This document shows, one piece after another, positions 8,670 to 19,603 of a stretch of DNA of 64,000 bases. How positions within the stretch are numbered: position 1 is the first letter of the stretch; each line of letters starts with the position of its first letter. The notes below the pieces were generated by a model. The model saw nothing but the letters and a program-made list of their open reading frames with translations, ran no database searches and was not told the DNA's origin. Source of the stretch: DAHUYF01 sp963789275 (GTDB taxonomy: Bacteria; Pseudomonadota; Alphaproteobacteria; ATCC43930; CGMCC-115725); the NCBI GenBank assembly GCA_963789275.1, contig CAWBKF010000009.1:1-64000 (forward strand), given 5' to 3'. A program made the translations under genes and the position numbers.

Positions 8670-9535
8670 ATGGCCGCGGTCGACATCGTGGTGCCGCTGG
8701 CGCGCCGCCATTGGCTCGGCGAGGCCGTCCGCCGCCATCCCACCGTCGTCGCGGGATTGCTGATCCTGTTCGCCATGGGCGCGATCGCTGTGCTCGCTCC
8801 CTGGCTCGGCACCAGCGACCCGCTCACGGTGTCGCCGATCCGCCGGCTGCGCTTTCCCGCCGCGGCATATTGGTTCGGCACCGACGCTTATGGCCGCGAC
8901 GTCTACAGCCGCACGCTCTATGGCGCGCGGGTCTCGCTGCAGGTCGGCCTCGGCGTCGCATTGTTCAGCACCGCCCTCGGCCTCGCCATCGGCCTCGTCA
9001 CCGGCTTCAGCCGGCTCGCCGACGGCATCCTGATGCGCGTCATGGACGGGCTCATGTCGGTGCCGCCGGTGCTGCTGGCGATCGCGCTGATGGCGCTCAC
9101 CAAGGCGAGCCTCGGCAACGTCATCCTCGCCATCACCATCTCCGAGGTGCCGCGCGTCGCGCGCCTCGTGCGCGGCGTCGTGCTCGGCTTGCGCGAGCAG
9201 CCCTTCGTCGAGGCGGCTCTGGCGGCGGGCACCGGCTTCCTGCGCACGCTGCAGCGCCACATCCTGCCCAATACGCTCGCGCCGGTGCTGGTGCAAGCGA
9301 GCTATATCTGCGCCTCGGCGATGATCACCGAGGCGGTGCTGAGCTTCATCGGCGCCGGCACGCCGCCGCAGATCCCGAGCTGGGGCAACATCATGGCCGA
9401 CGGCCGCAGCTACTTTCAGATCCGGCCCTATCTCATCATCTTTCCCGGCGTGTTCCTGTCGCTGACCGTGCTGGCGGTCAACCTGGTCGGCGATGGCTTG
9501 CGCGACGCGCTCGATCCGCGGCTTGCGCGGCGCCT

Positions 9536-9539
<4 letters not shown>
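8670..9539 (+). CDS. ABC transporter permease, DppC/OppC type
   Basis: This 289-residue inner-membrane protein is the second permease and partners the DppB-like subunit. It shows the DppC family N-terminal OppC-like region followed by 'YWFGTDAYGRDVYSRTLYGA', about six membrane spans, and an EAA loop around 'RGVVLGLREQPFVEAALAAG'. Its TGA stop overlaps the GTG start of the next ATPase gene (GTGA at 9536-9539), which indicates tight translational coupling. Confidence 0.94.
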
Positions 9540-11532
<1,993 letters not shown>

Positions 11533-11576
11533 TGGCCGCGGTTGATCTCCGCGGCCGCGGCGGTGATGATGCGGCC

Positions 11577-12717
11577 ATGACCGGCCTCGGCCCCAACGCT
11601 GCGCTCATCGGCCAGCCCCACAGCCGCCAGGCGCTCGACACGCCGGCGCTGCTGCTCGATCTCGACGCGCTCGAGCGCAACATCGCCGCCATGGCGGCGT
11701 CATGCGCGCGCCATGGGCGTCGGCCTGCGCCCGCATGCCAAGACGCATAAATCGGCGCGCATCGCCCGGATGCAGCTCGATGCCGGCGCGCTCGGCATCT
11801 GCTGCGCCACGCTCGGCGAGGCCGAGGTGATGGCGGCGTCCGGCATTCCCGGCCTGCACATCACCTCGCCGCAGGTAACGCCGCCCAAGATCGCGCGGCT
11901 GATGGCGCTCAACGCTGCCGCCGAAGGGCTGAGCGTGGTCGTCGACCACCCGGACAATCTCGCAGCCCTCGACCGGGCCGCGGCGGCGGCAGGCAAGCCG
12001 CTCGGCGTGCTCGTCGATTTCTTCGCCGGCCATGGCCGCACCGGCTGCGCCACCGAGGCCGATCTCGCCGCCCTGGTGCGCGCGGCGGTCGCTGCCGAGG
12101 CGCTGATCTTCCGCGGCATCCAGTCCTATTCCGGCAATCTGCAGCACATCCCGATCCGCGCCGAGCGCCGCGCCCGCGCGCTCGCCGAGCTCGACCGGCT
12201 CGCCGGCATCGTCGGGCGGCTGCGGGATGCCGGCATCGCCGTGCCGATCGTCAGCGGCGCCGGCACCGGCACCTTCGATCTCGATCCCGAAGCGCAGGTC
12301 TTCACGGAGCTGCAGACCGGCTCCTATGTCTTCATGGATGTGGACTATTTGCGCGCGCTGCGCGACGGCCGCAATGCGCCGCCGTTCGAGACCGCGCTCT
12401 TCGTCGCGACCTCGGTGGTCAGCGTCAACGCGCCGGGCTATGTCACTTGCGATGGCGGCCTCAAATGCTTCGCCACCGACGGGCCCGAGCCGGAGGTGGC
12501 GGGGGGCGCGCCGCCCGGCAGCCGCTACGCCTTCTTCGGCGACGAGCATGGCAAGCTGATCCTGCCGCCGGGCGCGCCAAAGCCCGCGCTCGGCGCCCGC
12601 ATCGACTGCGTGACGCCGCATTGCGATCCCACCGTCAATCTGCACGATGTCTATCATGTCCTGCGCGGCGACGTCCTGGTCGATATCTGGCCGGTCGACG
12701 CCCGGGGCAGGCGATGA
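11577..12717 (+). CDS. D-threonine aldolase / D-serine dehydratase-like PLP enzyme (frameshifted)
   Basis: This is a fold-type III PLP enzyme of the alanine racemase N-terminal type with a D-serine-dehydratase-like C-terminal domain, the family of metal-activated D-threonine aldolase and eukaryotic-type D-serine dehydratase. The PLP Lys lies in RPHAKTHKS, and the metal ligands are expected in HCDPTVNLHD near the C-terminus. The reading frame breaks at the GGG at 11715-11717. Removing one G joins 'MAASCARHG' to 'VGLRPHAKTHK' and gives about 379 residues. The start MTGLGPNAALIG fits the family; a TGATG-coupled ATG at 11532 is an alternative. As written the gene cannot make full-length enzyme. 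An inserted base from sequencing is the simplest explanation. It follows the peptide transporter directly and overlaps bluB by ATGA. Confidence 0.85.
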
Positions 12718-13346
12718 CCGAGTTCGACGAGGATTTCCGCTCGAGCCTGCGCGACCTCATCGTCTGGCGGCGCGATGTCCGCCGCTTCCGCCGCGACGCG
12801 TTGCCGCCGGGCGCGGTGGAAGCCCTGCTCGAGCTCGCGGCGCTCGCGCCCTCGGTCGGCCTCAGCCAGCCCTGGCGCTTCGTGCTGGTGGAGGATGCCG
12901 CGCGCCGCGCCGCGGTGCGCGCCGAGTTCGCGCGCTGCAACGCCGACGCGCTCGCGGCATATGCCGGCGAGCGCGCGCAGCGCTATGCCAGCCTCAAGCT
13001 CGCCGGGCTCGACGAGGCGCCGGTGCATCTCGCCGTCTTCGCCGATCGCGGCACCGCGCAAGGCCACGGCCTCGGCCGCCGCACCATGCCGGAGATGGCG
13101 GAGTATTCGGCGGTGATGGCGATCCACACGCTGTGGCTGGTGGCGCGCGCCGAAGGCCTCGGCCTCGGCTGGGTCTCGATTCTCGATCCCGCGGCGGTGA
13201 CGCGCATCCTCGAGGTGCCGGCCGAGTGGATCTTCCTGGGATATTTCTGCCTGGGCTATCCCCAGAACGAGGCCGAGACCCCCGAGCTCCAGCGCGCCGG
13301 CTGGGAGCAGCGCCGGCCGTGGCAGGAGTTCTTGCTGCGGCGATAG
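12714..13346 (+). CDS. bluB: BluB, 5,6-dimethylbenzimidazole synthase
   Basis: This flavin-destroying enzyme of the nitroreductase fold (210 residues) converts FMNH2 and O2 into 5,6-dimethylbenzimidazole, the lower ligand of vitamin B12. The BluB hallmarks are strong: the N-terminal IVWRRDVRRFRRD, the region ALAPSVGLSQPWRFV, the GHGLGRRTMPEMAEYS segment that separates BluB from ordinary nitroreductases, and GLGLGWVSILDP. The ATG at 12714 overlaps the stop of the preceding gene. No other cobalamin genes are nearby, so the gene sits apart from the cob cluster, riding on a transporter/aldolase operon. A generic nitroreductase is the alternative but fits less well. Confidence 0.88.
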   Translation: MTEFDEDFRSSLRDLIVWRRDVRRFRRDALPPGAVEALLELAALAPSVGLSQPWRFVLVEDAARRAAVRAEFARCNADALAAYAGERAQRYASLKLAGLDEAPVHLAVFADRGTAQGHGLGRRTMPEMAEYSAVMAIHTLWLVARAEGLGLGWVSILDPAAVTRILEVPAEWIFLGYFCLGYPQNEAETPELQRAGWEQRRPWQEFLLRR

Positions 13347-13375
13347 GCGGCGCGCTCGCAACCAACGCCGGGGAG

Positions 13376-14423
13376 CTACTGGCGCGCTTCCCGCCACGCA
13401 TCGAGCGCCGCCCGCGTGACCTGATAATCCACGCTGCGCTGATGCACCTTGAAGCCGACGCGCGCGTTGATCGACAGGATCGGCGCGTTGTCCTCGGCGT
13501 TGCTGGTGCTGATCACCTTGGCTTCCGGCTGATGCGCATGGACCTGCTGCAGCATCGCGGCCTTGAGAGCCCGCGCGAGCCCGCGCCCGCGCCACGGCCG
13601 CGCCACCGCGGTGAGCTGCTGGTAGACGATGTCGGGGATACGCCGGTCCCAGCCGGCTTCGCTGAGCCCGGCGACCGATCCGTCGGGCGCGCGCAGCATG
13701 ACCAGGTGATGCGCGCCTCCGACCCGCTCCAGCGTCTCATACCATTGGTCATAGCCGTTGATCTCCCAGCGGATCGGCGGCATCTCAAGCCCGCCAATCG
13801 GCATGTCCGCGAACAGGTCGGTGAACACCGGGAGCAGCGTCAGCAGCACCTCGCGCGGCACGCGGCCGGCATGGCGTTCCCAGACCAGGCCGCGCTCCTC
13901 GGCCGCTGCCTCCCAGCGGCGCAGGCGAGTCCCAATCCAGTTGGGCCAGGACCGCGCGGTTCTCCACCACCGCGTGCTTCGCCACGGCGCCGACATAGGT
14001 CAGGAAAGCATGGCCGGGTGCGGTATGCGCGGAGAGCGTCAGCACCGTCTTGTCGAGCGCGTGCATCAGCGCGTGGGCCTCGCGCAGCAGCAGCGTGCCC
14101 GCACCGCGGCGACGCGCCTCCGCCCGTACCGCGCCGCGACCCCACAGGAAGGGATGGTGCTCGGCCGCATTCGGGGTTCCCGGCCGGCGGAAGCCGGCCC
14201 GGAAAAAGCCGATGATCTCCCCTCCTGCCAGCGCCAGCCAACGGCGAAACTCCCAAAGCGGTTCGCCACGCTGCATTTCGCATTGAAATTCGGCGTCGCT
14301 GAGCACGGGATCGCCCGGACGAAGCTCGGCTGCGACGGCGCGCCGGTAGGCGTGAAATGCCGCCCAGCGTTCCGGGCTGGCCGCGGACGGGTCGAACGGG
14401 ACGATCTCGATGGGCGGCATCAC
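13376..14423 (-). CDS. Tandem GNAT-family acetyltransferase (frameshifted)
   Basis: Two GNAT (acetyl-CoA-dependent N-acyltransferase) domains lie in one protein of about 348 residues after frame correction. The N-terminal domain begins MMPPIEIVPFDP and contains an acetyl-CoA binding stretch of type V-R-x-E-A-R-R-R-G-A-G. The C-terminal domain has the clearer P-loop-like ARPWRGRGLARALK and the typical ending SINARVGFKVHQRSVDYQV. The frame breaks near 13928. Deleting one base joins 'VLAQLDWD' to 'RLRRWEAAAEE'. The acceptor substrate is unknown. The gene is the last of a minus-strand run behind the D-aminoacylase gene (30-base gap) and converges with bluB. Confidence 0.8.
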
Positions 14424-14453
14424 TCTGATCCTCGGCTCGGCACCGGCGCCGCT

Positions 14454-15925
14454 TCAGACGCCGCCGGCCCCGGCCTCCTGCTGCATCCGCTGCCGCCTGA
14501 GCGCCCGGCCCGGCCGCGCGCGCGGTGGCGGCGCCGTCGCGCCATACCGCCGTGCCGTTCACCAGCACGAGATGGATGCCGGCGGCGGGCTCGGTCGGCG
14601 CGGCGAAGCTGGCGCGGTCGATGATCTCCGCAGGGATCGAACACGGTGATGTCGGCATAGGCGCCCGGCGTGATCCGGCCGCGGCCGGTAAGCCCGAAGC
14701 GCGCCGCCGGCAGTCCCGTCATGCGTCGCACCGCTTCTTCCAGCGGGAAGAGCTTCTCTTCGCGGCTATAATATCCCAGCACGCGCGCAAACGTGCCCCA
14801 GAGCCGGGGATGCGGATGAGTGTCGTGCGGCAGCCCGTCCGAGCCGATCATGGTGTGCTCGAAGGCGAGCACGCGGCGCACATCGGCCTCGTCCATGGTG
14901 AAATAGATCGCGCCGCCGGGCTGGAGCCGGTCGCAGGCCGCTTCCTGGCTCACGCCCCACTCGGCGGCGACCGCCGCGAGTTCGCGCCCCGCCGTCTCGG
15001 GATGGTTCTTCGACCAGGTGATGAGGATCTTGAGCGAAAACGCGATGTAGTCCGCGCGCAGCACGGTGGACGATGCAATATAGGGATAGGCGTCGAGGCT
15101 TACCCGCTGCGCGACCATCGCCGCCGCGATCTTCGGCAGCGTCTGGCGCGTCAGGCCGAAATTCTGCTTGCCTGCCACCTTATGATGCGAGATCACCACC
15201 GGCACTTCGGCCTCGCGCCCGACGGCAAACGTCTCGTCGAGGCTTGCCAGCACCTGGCTGCCCTCGTCGCGCATATGCGTGGTGTAGATCGCGCCGGCCG
15301 GGCGCAGCGCGCTCGCCAGCGCCACCAGCTCCTCGGGCGGCGCGGCGTTGGCCGGCGCGTACCAGAGGCCGCTGGAAAGCCCGATGGCGCCGGCGTCCAG
15401 CGCCTCGGCGAGACGCTCGCGCATCGCTTCGATCTCGCGCTCGCTCGCCGGCCGGTCGAAGCGGTCCATCGCCGTGGCGCGCAAGGTCGAATGTCCCACC
15501 AGCAGCGCCGCATTGACCGCGGCGGGCGCGGCATCGAGCTCGGCGATATAATCGGCGAAGCGGCGGAAGCGGAACTGCTCGGCATTGCCGATGAGGTCGA
15601 GCGGCGGCGGCAGCGCCCGTCCCGCCGGCATCGGCGCGAGGCTCACGCCGCAATTGCCGGCGATGACGGTGGTGACGCCCTGGCTCACCTTGGGCGTCAT
15701 CTCCGGCTGCGACAGCAGCGCGCGATCATCATGGGTGTGGACGTCGATGAAGCCCGGCGCCACCGCGAGCCCGGCGACATCGATCTCGCTGCCGCCGCTG
15801 CCCGGCGGCAGTCGCCCGATCGCGGCGATGCGGTCGCCAGCGACCGCGACATCGGCGGTGATGGCGGCGGCGCCGCTGCCGTCGATCACCCGGCCGCCGC
15901 GCAGCACCAGGTCATAGCGCGCCAT
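14454..15925 (-). CDS. N-acyl-D-amino-acid deacylase (D-aminoacylase) family amidohydrolase, two frameshifts
   Basis: This zinc-dependent amidohydrolase removes acyl groups from N-acyl-D-amino acids. The metal motif DVHTHDD, the 'GNCGVSLAP' segment, THMRDEG, the SHHK motif and the catalytic aspartate region GSDGLPHDTHPHPR are all present, as in D-aminoacylase. Two single-base insertions break the 3' part. The first, near 14632, separates 'ITVFDP' from 'AEIIDRASF'. The second, near 14510, precedes the last codons. With both corrected the protein is about 489 residues and ends at the TGA at 14454, a normal family length. Its ATG lies four bases after the RidA stop. RidA and D-aminoacylase are commonly neighbours, which supports a role in D-amino acid catabolism. 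Confidence 0.85.
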
Positions 15926-15929
15926 GAGT

Positions 15930-16313
15930 TCAGCCCTTGGCGGCGATCGCCTCGACTTCGACCAGCATGCCCGGCCGCGCCAGCGCGCTGATCACCAGCA
16001 GCGTCGAGGCCGGCCGCGCCTCGCCGAGATGGCGGGTGCGCACCTTGCCATAGGCCGCCACATGCTCCTGGCTGGTGAGGAAATGCGTGCACTTCACCAG
16101 ATGCTCCACGCCCATCCCGGCGGCGGCGAGGATCGCCTTGATGTTCTTCCAGCATTGATCCGCCTGGGCCTCGAAATCCGCGGGCAGAGTGCCGTCGGGC
16201 GCGGTGCCGATCTGGCCCGCGAGATAGAGGATGCGCGCGTCGCCGGCGATCTCGACGGCGTGGCTGTAGGGCCCGGCGGGTGCCGCGACGGTGGCGGGAT
16301 TATAGGTCTTCAT
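15930..16313 (-). CDS. RidA family (YjgF/YER057c/UK114) protein
   Basis: This 127-residue protein is of the Rid family, whose RidA members deaminate reactive enamine or imine intermediates made by PLP enzymes and D-amino acid oxidases. The conserved arginine that binds the substrate carboxylate is in ARPASTLLVI, and the C-terminal VEVEAIA segment is intact. It lies between an IlvD-type dehydratase and a D-aminoacylase on the minus strand, four bases before the latter, so it most likely serves amino acid breakdown in this operon. It could belong to a Rid subgroup other than RidA itself. Confidence 0.9.
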   Translation of the reverse strand: MKTYNPATVAAPAGPYSHAVEIAGDARILYLAGQIGTAPDGTLPADFEAQADQCWKNIKAILAAAGMGVEHLVKCTHFLTSQEHVAAYGKVRTRHLGEARPASTLLVISALARPGMLVEVEAIAAKG

Positions 16314-16388
16314 GGCTTTTCTCCGCTTGCGTGTCGTCGATTTATGGCGCGCCGCGGATACGCCGACAACTGCGTCCCGTGCGCGCGC

Positions 16389-18090
16389 TCAACCCGCTGG
16401 CGGCGTGTGGCGCAGGAAGGCGAAATCGCAGCCGCGATCGGCTTGCAGGATCTGCTCGCGATAGAGCCTGGCATAGCCGCGCGGTCGGCGCGAACGGGGC
16501 AGGGACGGGGCGCCGCGCCAGCTCGGCATCCTCGACCAGCAGGTCGATCCGCCGCTCCTGACGGAGAGTCCGGATGAGGTCGCCGCTGCGCACCTTCGCC
16601 AGCGGCCCGCCGCTCGCCGCGTCGGGGGTCACATGCAGCACCACCGTGCCGTAGGCGGTGCCGCTCATGCGCGCATCGGAGATGCGCACCATGTCCTTGA
16701 CGCCGGCGCGCGCCAGCTTGCCCGGGATCGGCAGGTAGCCGGCCTCGGGCATGGCCGAGGGGCTGGTCGGGCCGGCATTCTGCAGTACCAGGAAATCGTC
16801 CGGCGTCACGTCGAGCGCGGGATCGTCGATGCGCGCCGCGAGATCCTCGAGCGAGGTGAAGACCACGGCGCGGCCTTGCCGCTCGAACAGCTTGGCGTCG
16901 GCGGCCGAGCGCTTGAGGATGGCGCCGCCCGGCGCCAGCGAGCCGAAGAGGGCGACGAGCCCGCCTTGCGGCTGCAGCGGCTCCGCCAGCGCGCGCACCA
17001 CCGCGCGGTTGACGAAGGCGCCGTCGCTTTGCGCCAATCGCTCGCCCAGGGTCTCGCCGGTGACGGTGAGGCAGTCGAGATGCAGCAGCGGCCTCAGCTC
17101 GCGCAGCACCGCGCCGATGCCGCCGGCAGCGAAGAGGTCCTCCATGTAATGCGGCCCGGTCGGCTTGAGGTCGACCAGCACCGGCGTCGCGTCGCTGAGC
17201 GCGTTGAGCTTCGCCAGCGGGATGTCGACGCCGACCCGCCCGGCGATCGCGGTGAGATGTAGAATGGCGTTGGTCGAGCCGCCGATCGCCAGCAGCACGC
17301 GCAGCGCGTTGTCGATCGATTTAGCGGTGATGATGCGGTCGGGGGTGAGCTTCTGCCGGGCCAGCGCCACCGCGGCCGCACCGGTCGCCTCGGCGGCACG
17401 CAGCCGGTCGGCATGGACGGCCGGGATCGCGGCGGTGCCGGGCAGCATCATGCCGAGCGCCTCGGCGATCGCGGCCATGGTGCTCGCCGTGCCCATCACC
17501 GCGCAGGTGCCGGCGGTGGTGGCGAGGCTGCCCTCGATCTCGTCGATATCCTCCCGGCTCACCTCGCCGGCGCGGAAGCGCGCCCAGAATCGCCGGCAAT
17601 CGGTGCAGGCGCCGAGCCGCTCGCCGCGCCACGGACCCGTCATCATCGGCCCCGTGACCAGCTGGATCGCCGGCAGGTTCGCCGAGGCTGCGCCCATCAG
17701 TTGCGCCGGCACCGTCTTGTCGCAGCCGCCGACCAGCACGACCGCGTCCATCGGCTGGGCGCGGATCATCTCCTCGGTGTCCATCGCCATGAGGTTGCGG
17801 AACATCAGGCTGGTCGGGTTGAGGAACACCTCGCCCAGCGAGATCGTCGGAAACGCGAGCGGCAACGCGCCCGCCGCCAGCACGCCGCGCGCCACCGCGT
17901 CGACCAGCTCCGGCACCAGCCGGTGGCAATTGTTGAAGCCGCTCGCGGTGTTGGCGATGCCGATCACCGGCTTTGCCAGCATGTCCTGCGAATAGCCCAT
18001 GGATTTGGCGAAGGAGCGGCGCAGATAAAGCGCGAAGTCGCGATCGCCGTAATTGGTGAGACCGCGGGCAAGCCCGATCGGATCGCTCAT
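16389..18090 (-). CDS. IlvD/Edd-family dehydratase (frameshifted near the C-terminus)
   Basis: This iron-sulfur dehydratase removes water from a polyhydroxy or dihydroxy acid. Three cluster cysteines are visible at about 55 (FNNCH), 123 (GGCDKT) and 196 (GTCAVMG). The N-terminal GFNNCH... and FPTISLGE region is closer to the sugar-acid (arabinonate or xylonate) dehydratases than to housekeeping dihydroxy-acid dehydratase, but I cannot settle the substrate. Near 16479 one extra base shifts the frame. Corrected, the protein continues GYARLYREQILQAD and stops at 16389 (about 566 residues). In the uncorrected frame it runs to 16342 with a nonsense tail. It heads the minus-strand operon with RidA, D-aminoacylase and GNAT. 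Confidence 0.86.
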
Positions 18091-18242
18091 TCAAGGCTCC
18101 TGAGGCGGCGGGAGGCGCCGGCGCAGCTAAGCCGCCGGTCGCCGGGCGTGTCAATGCGCGGGTGCCGCCGCGGATGTGTCTTGTCGTCGTCTCGCACGCT
18201 CGCCAGGGGCAGGATTCCGGCCGGCCGGCCTACCGGCGGCCC

Positions 18243-18256
18243 TTGAGCCAGATCAA
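18243..18256. promoter_or_regulatory. FNR/FixK-like box upstream of the MacA-type gene
   Basis: TTGAGCCAGATCAA matches the FNR-type consensus TTGAT-N4-ATCAA at nine of ten fixed positions. Its centre is about 62 bases before the adaptor ATG, a spacing that allows class II activation with a short leader. A Crp/Fnr family regulator is encoded at 28359-29063. The assignment rests on pattern match alone. Confidence 0.5.
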
Positions 18257-18311
18257 AGCGGCCAAACCCTCCTCACGCCATGCTGACAGCCAGATTTTGG
18301 AGACTGGCTTG

Positions 18312-19586
18312 ATGGACGACCAGATAGGAACGAGGCGGCTGTCGGGGGCACCACCGGTGTCCCGCGCGGCGGCGGCGCGGCATTGGTATGGGGGGCAGGG
18401 CCGTCTTGGCTGGCTCGCCCTGTCGCTGCTCCTCGTCGTCGCCGTGGCTCTCGGCACGGCATGGTGGATCGCCGGCCGCGCGGGTGTCGTGCATTACGCG
18501 ACAACGCCGGTGATGCGTGGCACGGTTGCCAGCACGGTCACCGCCACCGGGACGATCAACCCGGTGCTGACGATCATCATCGGCTCCGCCGTATCCGGCG
18601 TCATCCAGGAGCTGCAATGCGACTACAACACGAAAGTGACCCAGGGGCAGGTCTGCGCCAAGATCGACCCTCGCCCCTTCCAGGCGGTGGTCGACCAGGA
18701 TAAAGCGAACCTGGCCGTCGCCAAGGCGCAGCTCGAAAAGGATAAGGCCAATCTCGAATACACCAGGGCTAATTCCCAGCGCACCGCCGTGCTGGCGAAG
18801 CAAAACTCGATCGCCCAGGATGCAGCCGACCTGTCCATGAGCGCCTACCATCAAGGGGAAGCGCAGGTCGCTCTCGACCAGGCGACCATCGAGCAGTGGG
18901 AAGCCCAGCTCGAGGGCGCGCAAGTGAATCTCGACTACACCGACATCATCTCGCCGGTGGACGGCATCGTCGTCTCGCGCAACGTGACGCAGGGGCAGAC
19001 GGTCGCGGCGAGCCTCCAGACGCCGACCCTGTTCCTGATCGCGACCGATCTCACCAAGATGGAAGTCGATACCAATGTCAGCGAGAGCGACATCGGCGGC
19101 GTGAAGGAGGGCAACCCCGCAAGCTTCACGGTCGAGGCCTATCCCGACCGCCCGTTCGAGGGCACCGTCGTCCAGCGGCGGCAGGCGCCGCAAACGCTCC
19201 AGAACGTGGTCACCTTCGATGTCGTGGTCGGCGTTGCCAACCCTGACCTGCTGCTCATGCCGGGCATGACCGCCACGACCAAGATTGTCACCGCCCAGCG
19301 CGACAATGTCCTTCGCGTGCCCGATCAGGCGCTGCGTTACGCGCCAGCCGATGCGGCTGCCACCGCGCCGGCGCCGACGGCAGGCGGGCCGACGCGGCAG
19401 GGGCAGCTCTGGGTCCTGGTCAACGGCAAGCCCGTCCGCCGTGCCGTAACGCTCGGGCTCGACGACGACAGCTTTACCGAGATCGTCGACGGCGAGCTCA
19501 AGCCCGGCGATCCGGTCATCCTGTCGGAACAGCAGGGTGGCGCCGGCGGAAGCGGCCGGCCGGCCGTCGCGCCGCCGCGGCTTTAG
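18312..19586 (+). CDS. MacA-type periplasmic adaptor (HlyD/RND membrane fusion protein)
   Basis: This adaptor of about 424 residues links an inner-membrane transporter to an outer-membrane channel. One N-terminal membrane anchor is at about 32-54 (LGWLALSLLLVVAVALGTAW). It is followed by a lipoyl-type half motif, a coiled-coil hairpin (about 130-215), the second lipoyl half near ISPVDGIVVSRNV, and a beta-barrel and membrane-proximal domain. The ATG is preceded by GGAG at a spacing of nine. The MacB-like gene follows after 17 bases. Substrates of such pumps include macrolides, siderophores, lipopeptides and toxins; here it is unknown. No TolC homologue lies in the window. Confidence 0.9.
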   Translation: MDDQIGTRRLSGAPPVSRAAAARHWYGGQGRLGWLALSLLLVVAVALGTAWWIAGRAGVVHYATTPVMRGTVASTVTATGTINPVLTIIIGSAVSGVIQELQCDYNTKVTQGQVCAKIDPRPFQAVVDQDKANLAVAKAQLEKDKANLEYTRANSQRTAVLAKQNSIAQDAADLSMSAYHQGEAQVALDQATIEQWEAQLEGAQVNLDYTDIISPVDGIVVSRNVTQGQTVAASLQTPTLFLIATDLTKMEVDTNVSESDIGGVKEGNPASFTVEAYPDRPFEGTVVQRRQAPQTLQNVVTFDVVVGVANPDLLLMPGMTATTKIVTAQRDNVLRVPDQALRYAPADAAATAPAPTAGGPTRQGQLWVLVNGKPVRRAVTLGLDDDSFTEIVDGELKPGDPVILSEQQGGAGGSGRPAVAPPRL

Positions 19587-19603
19587 CGCGAGGCCGGTGC
19601 GCC

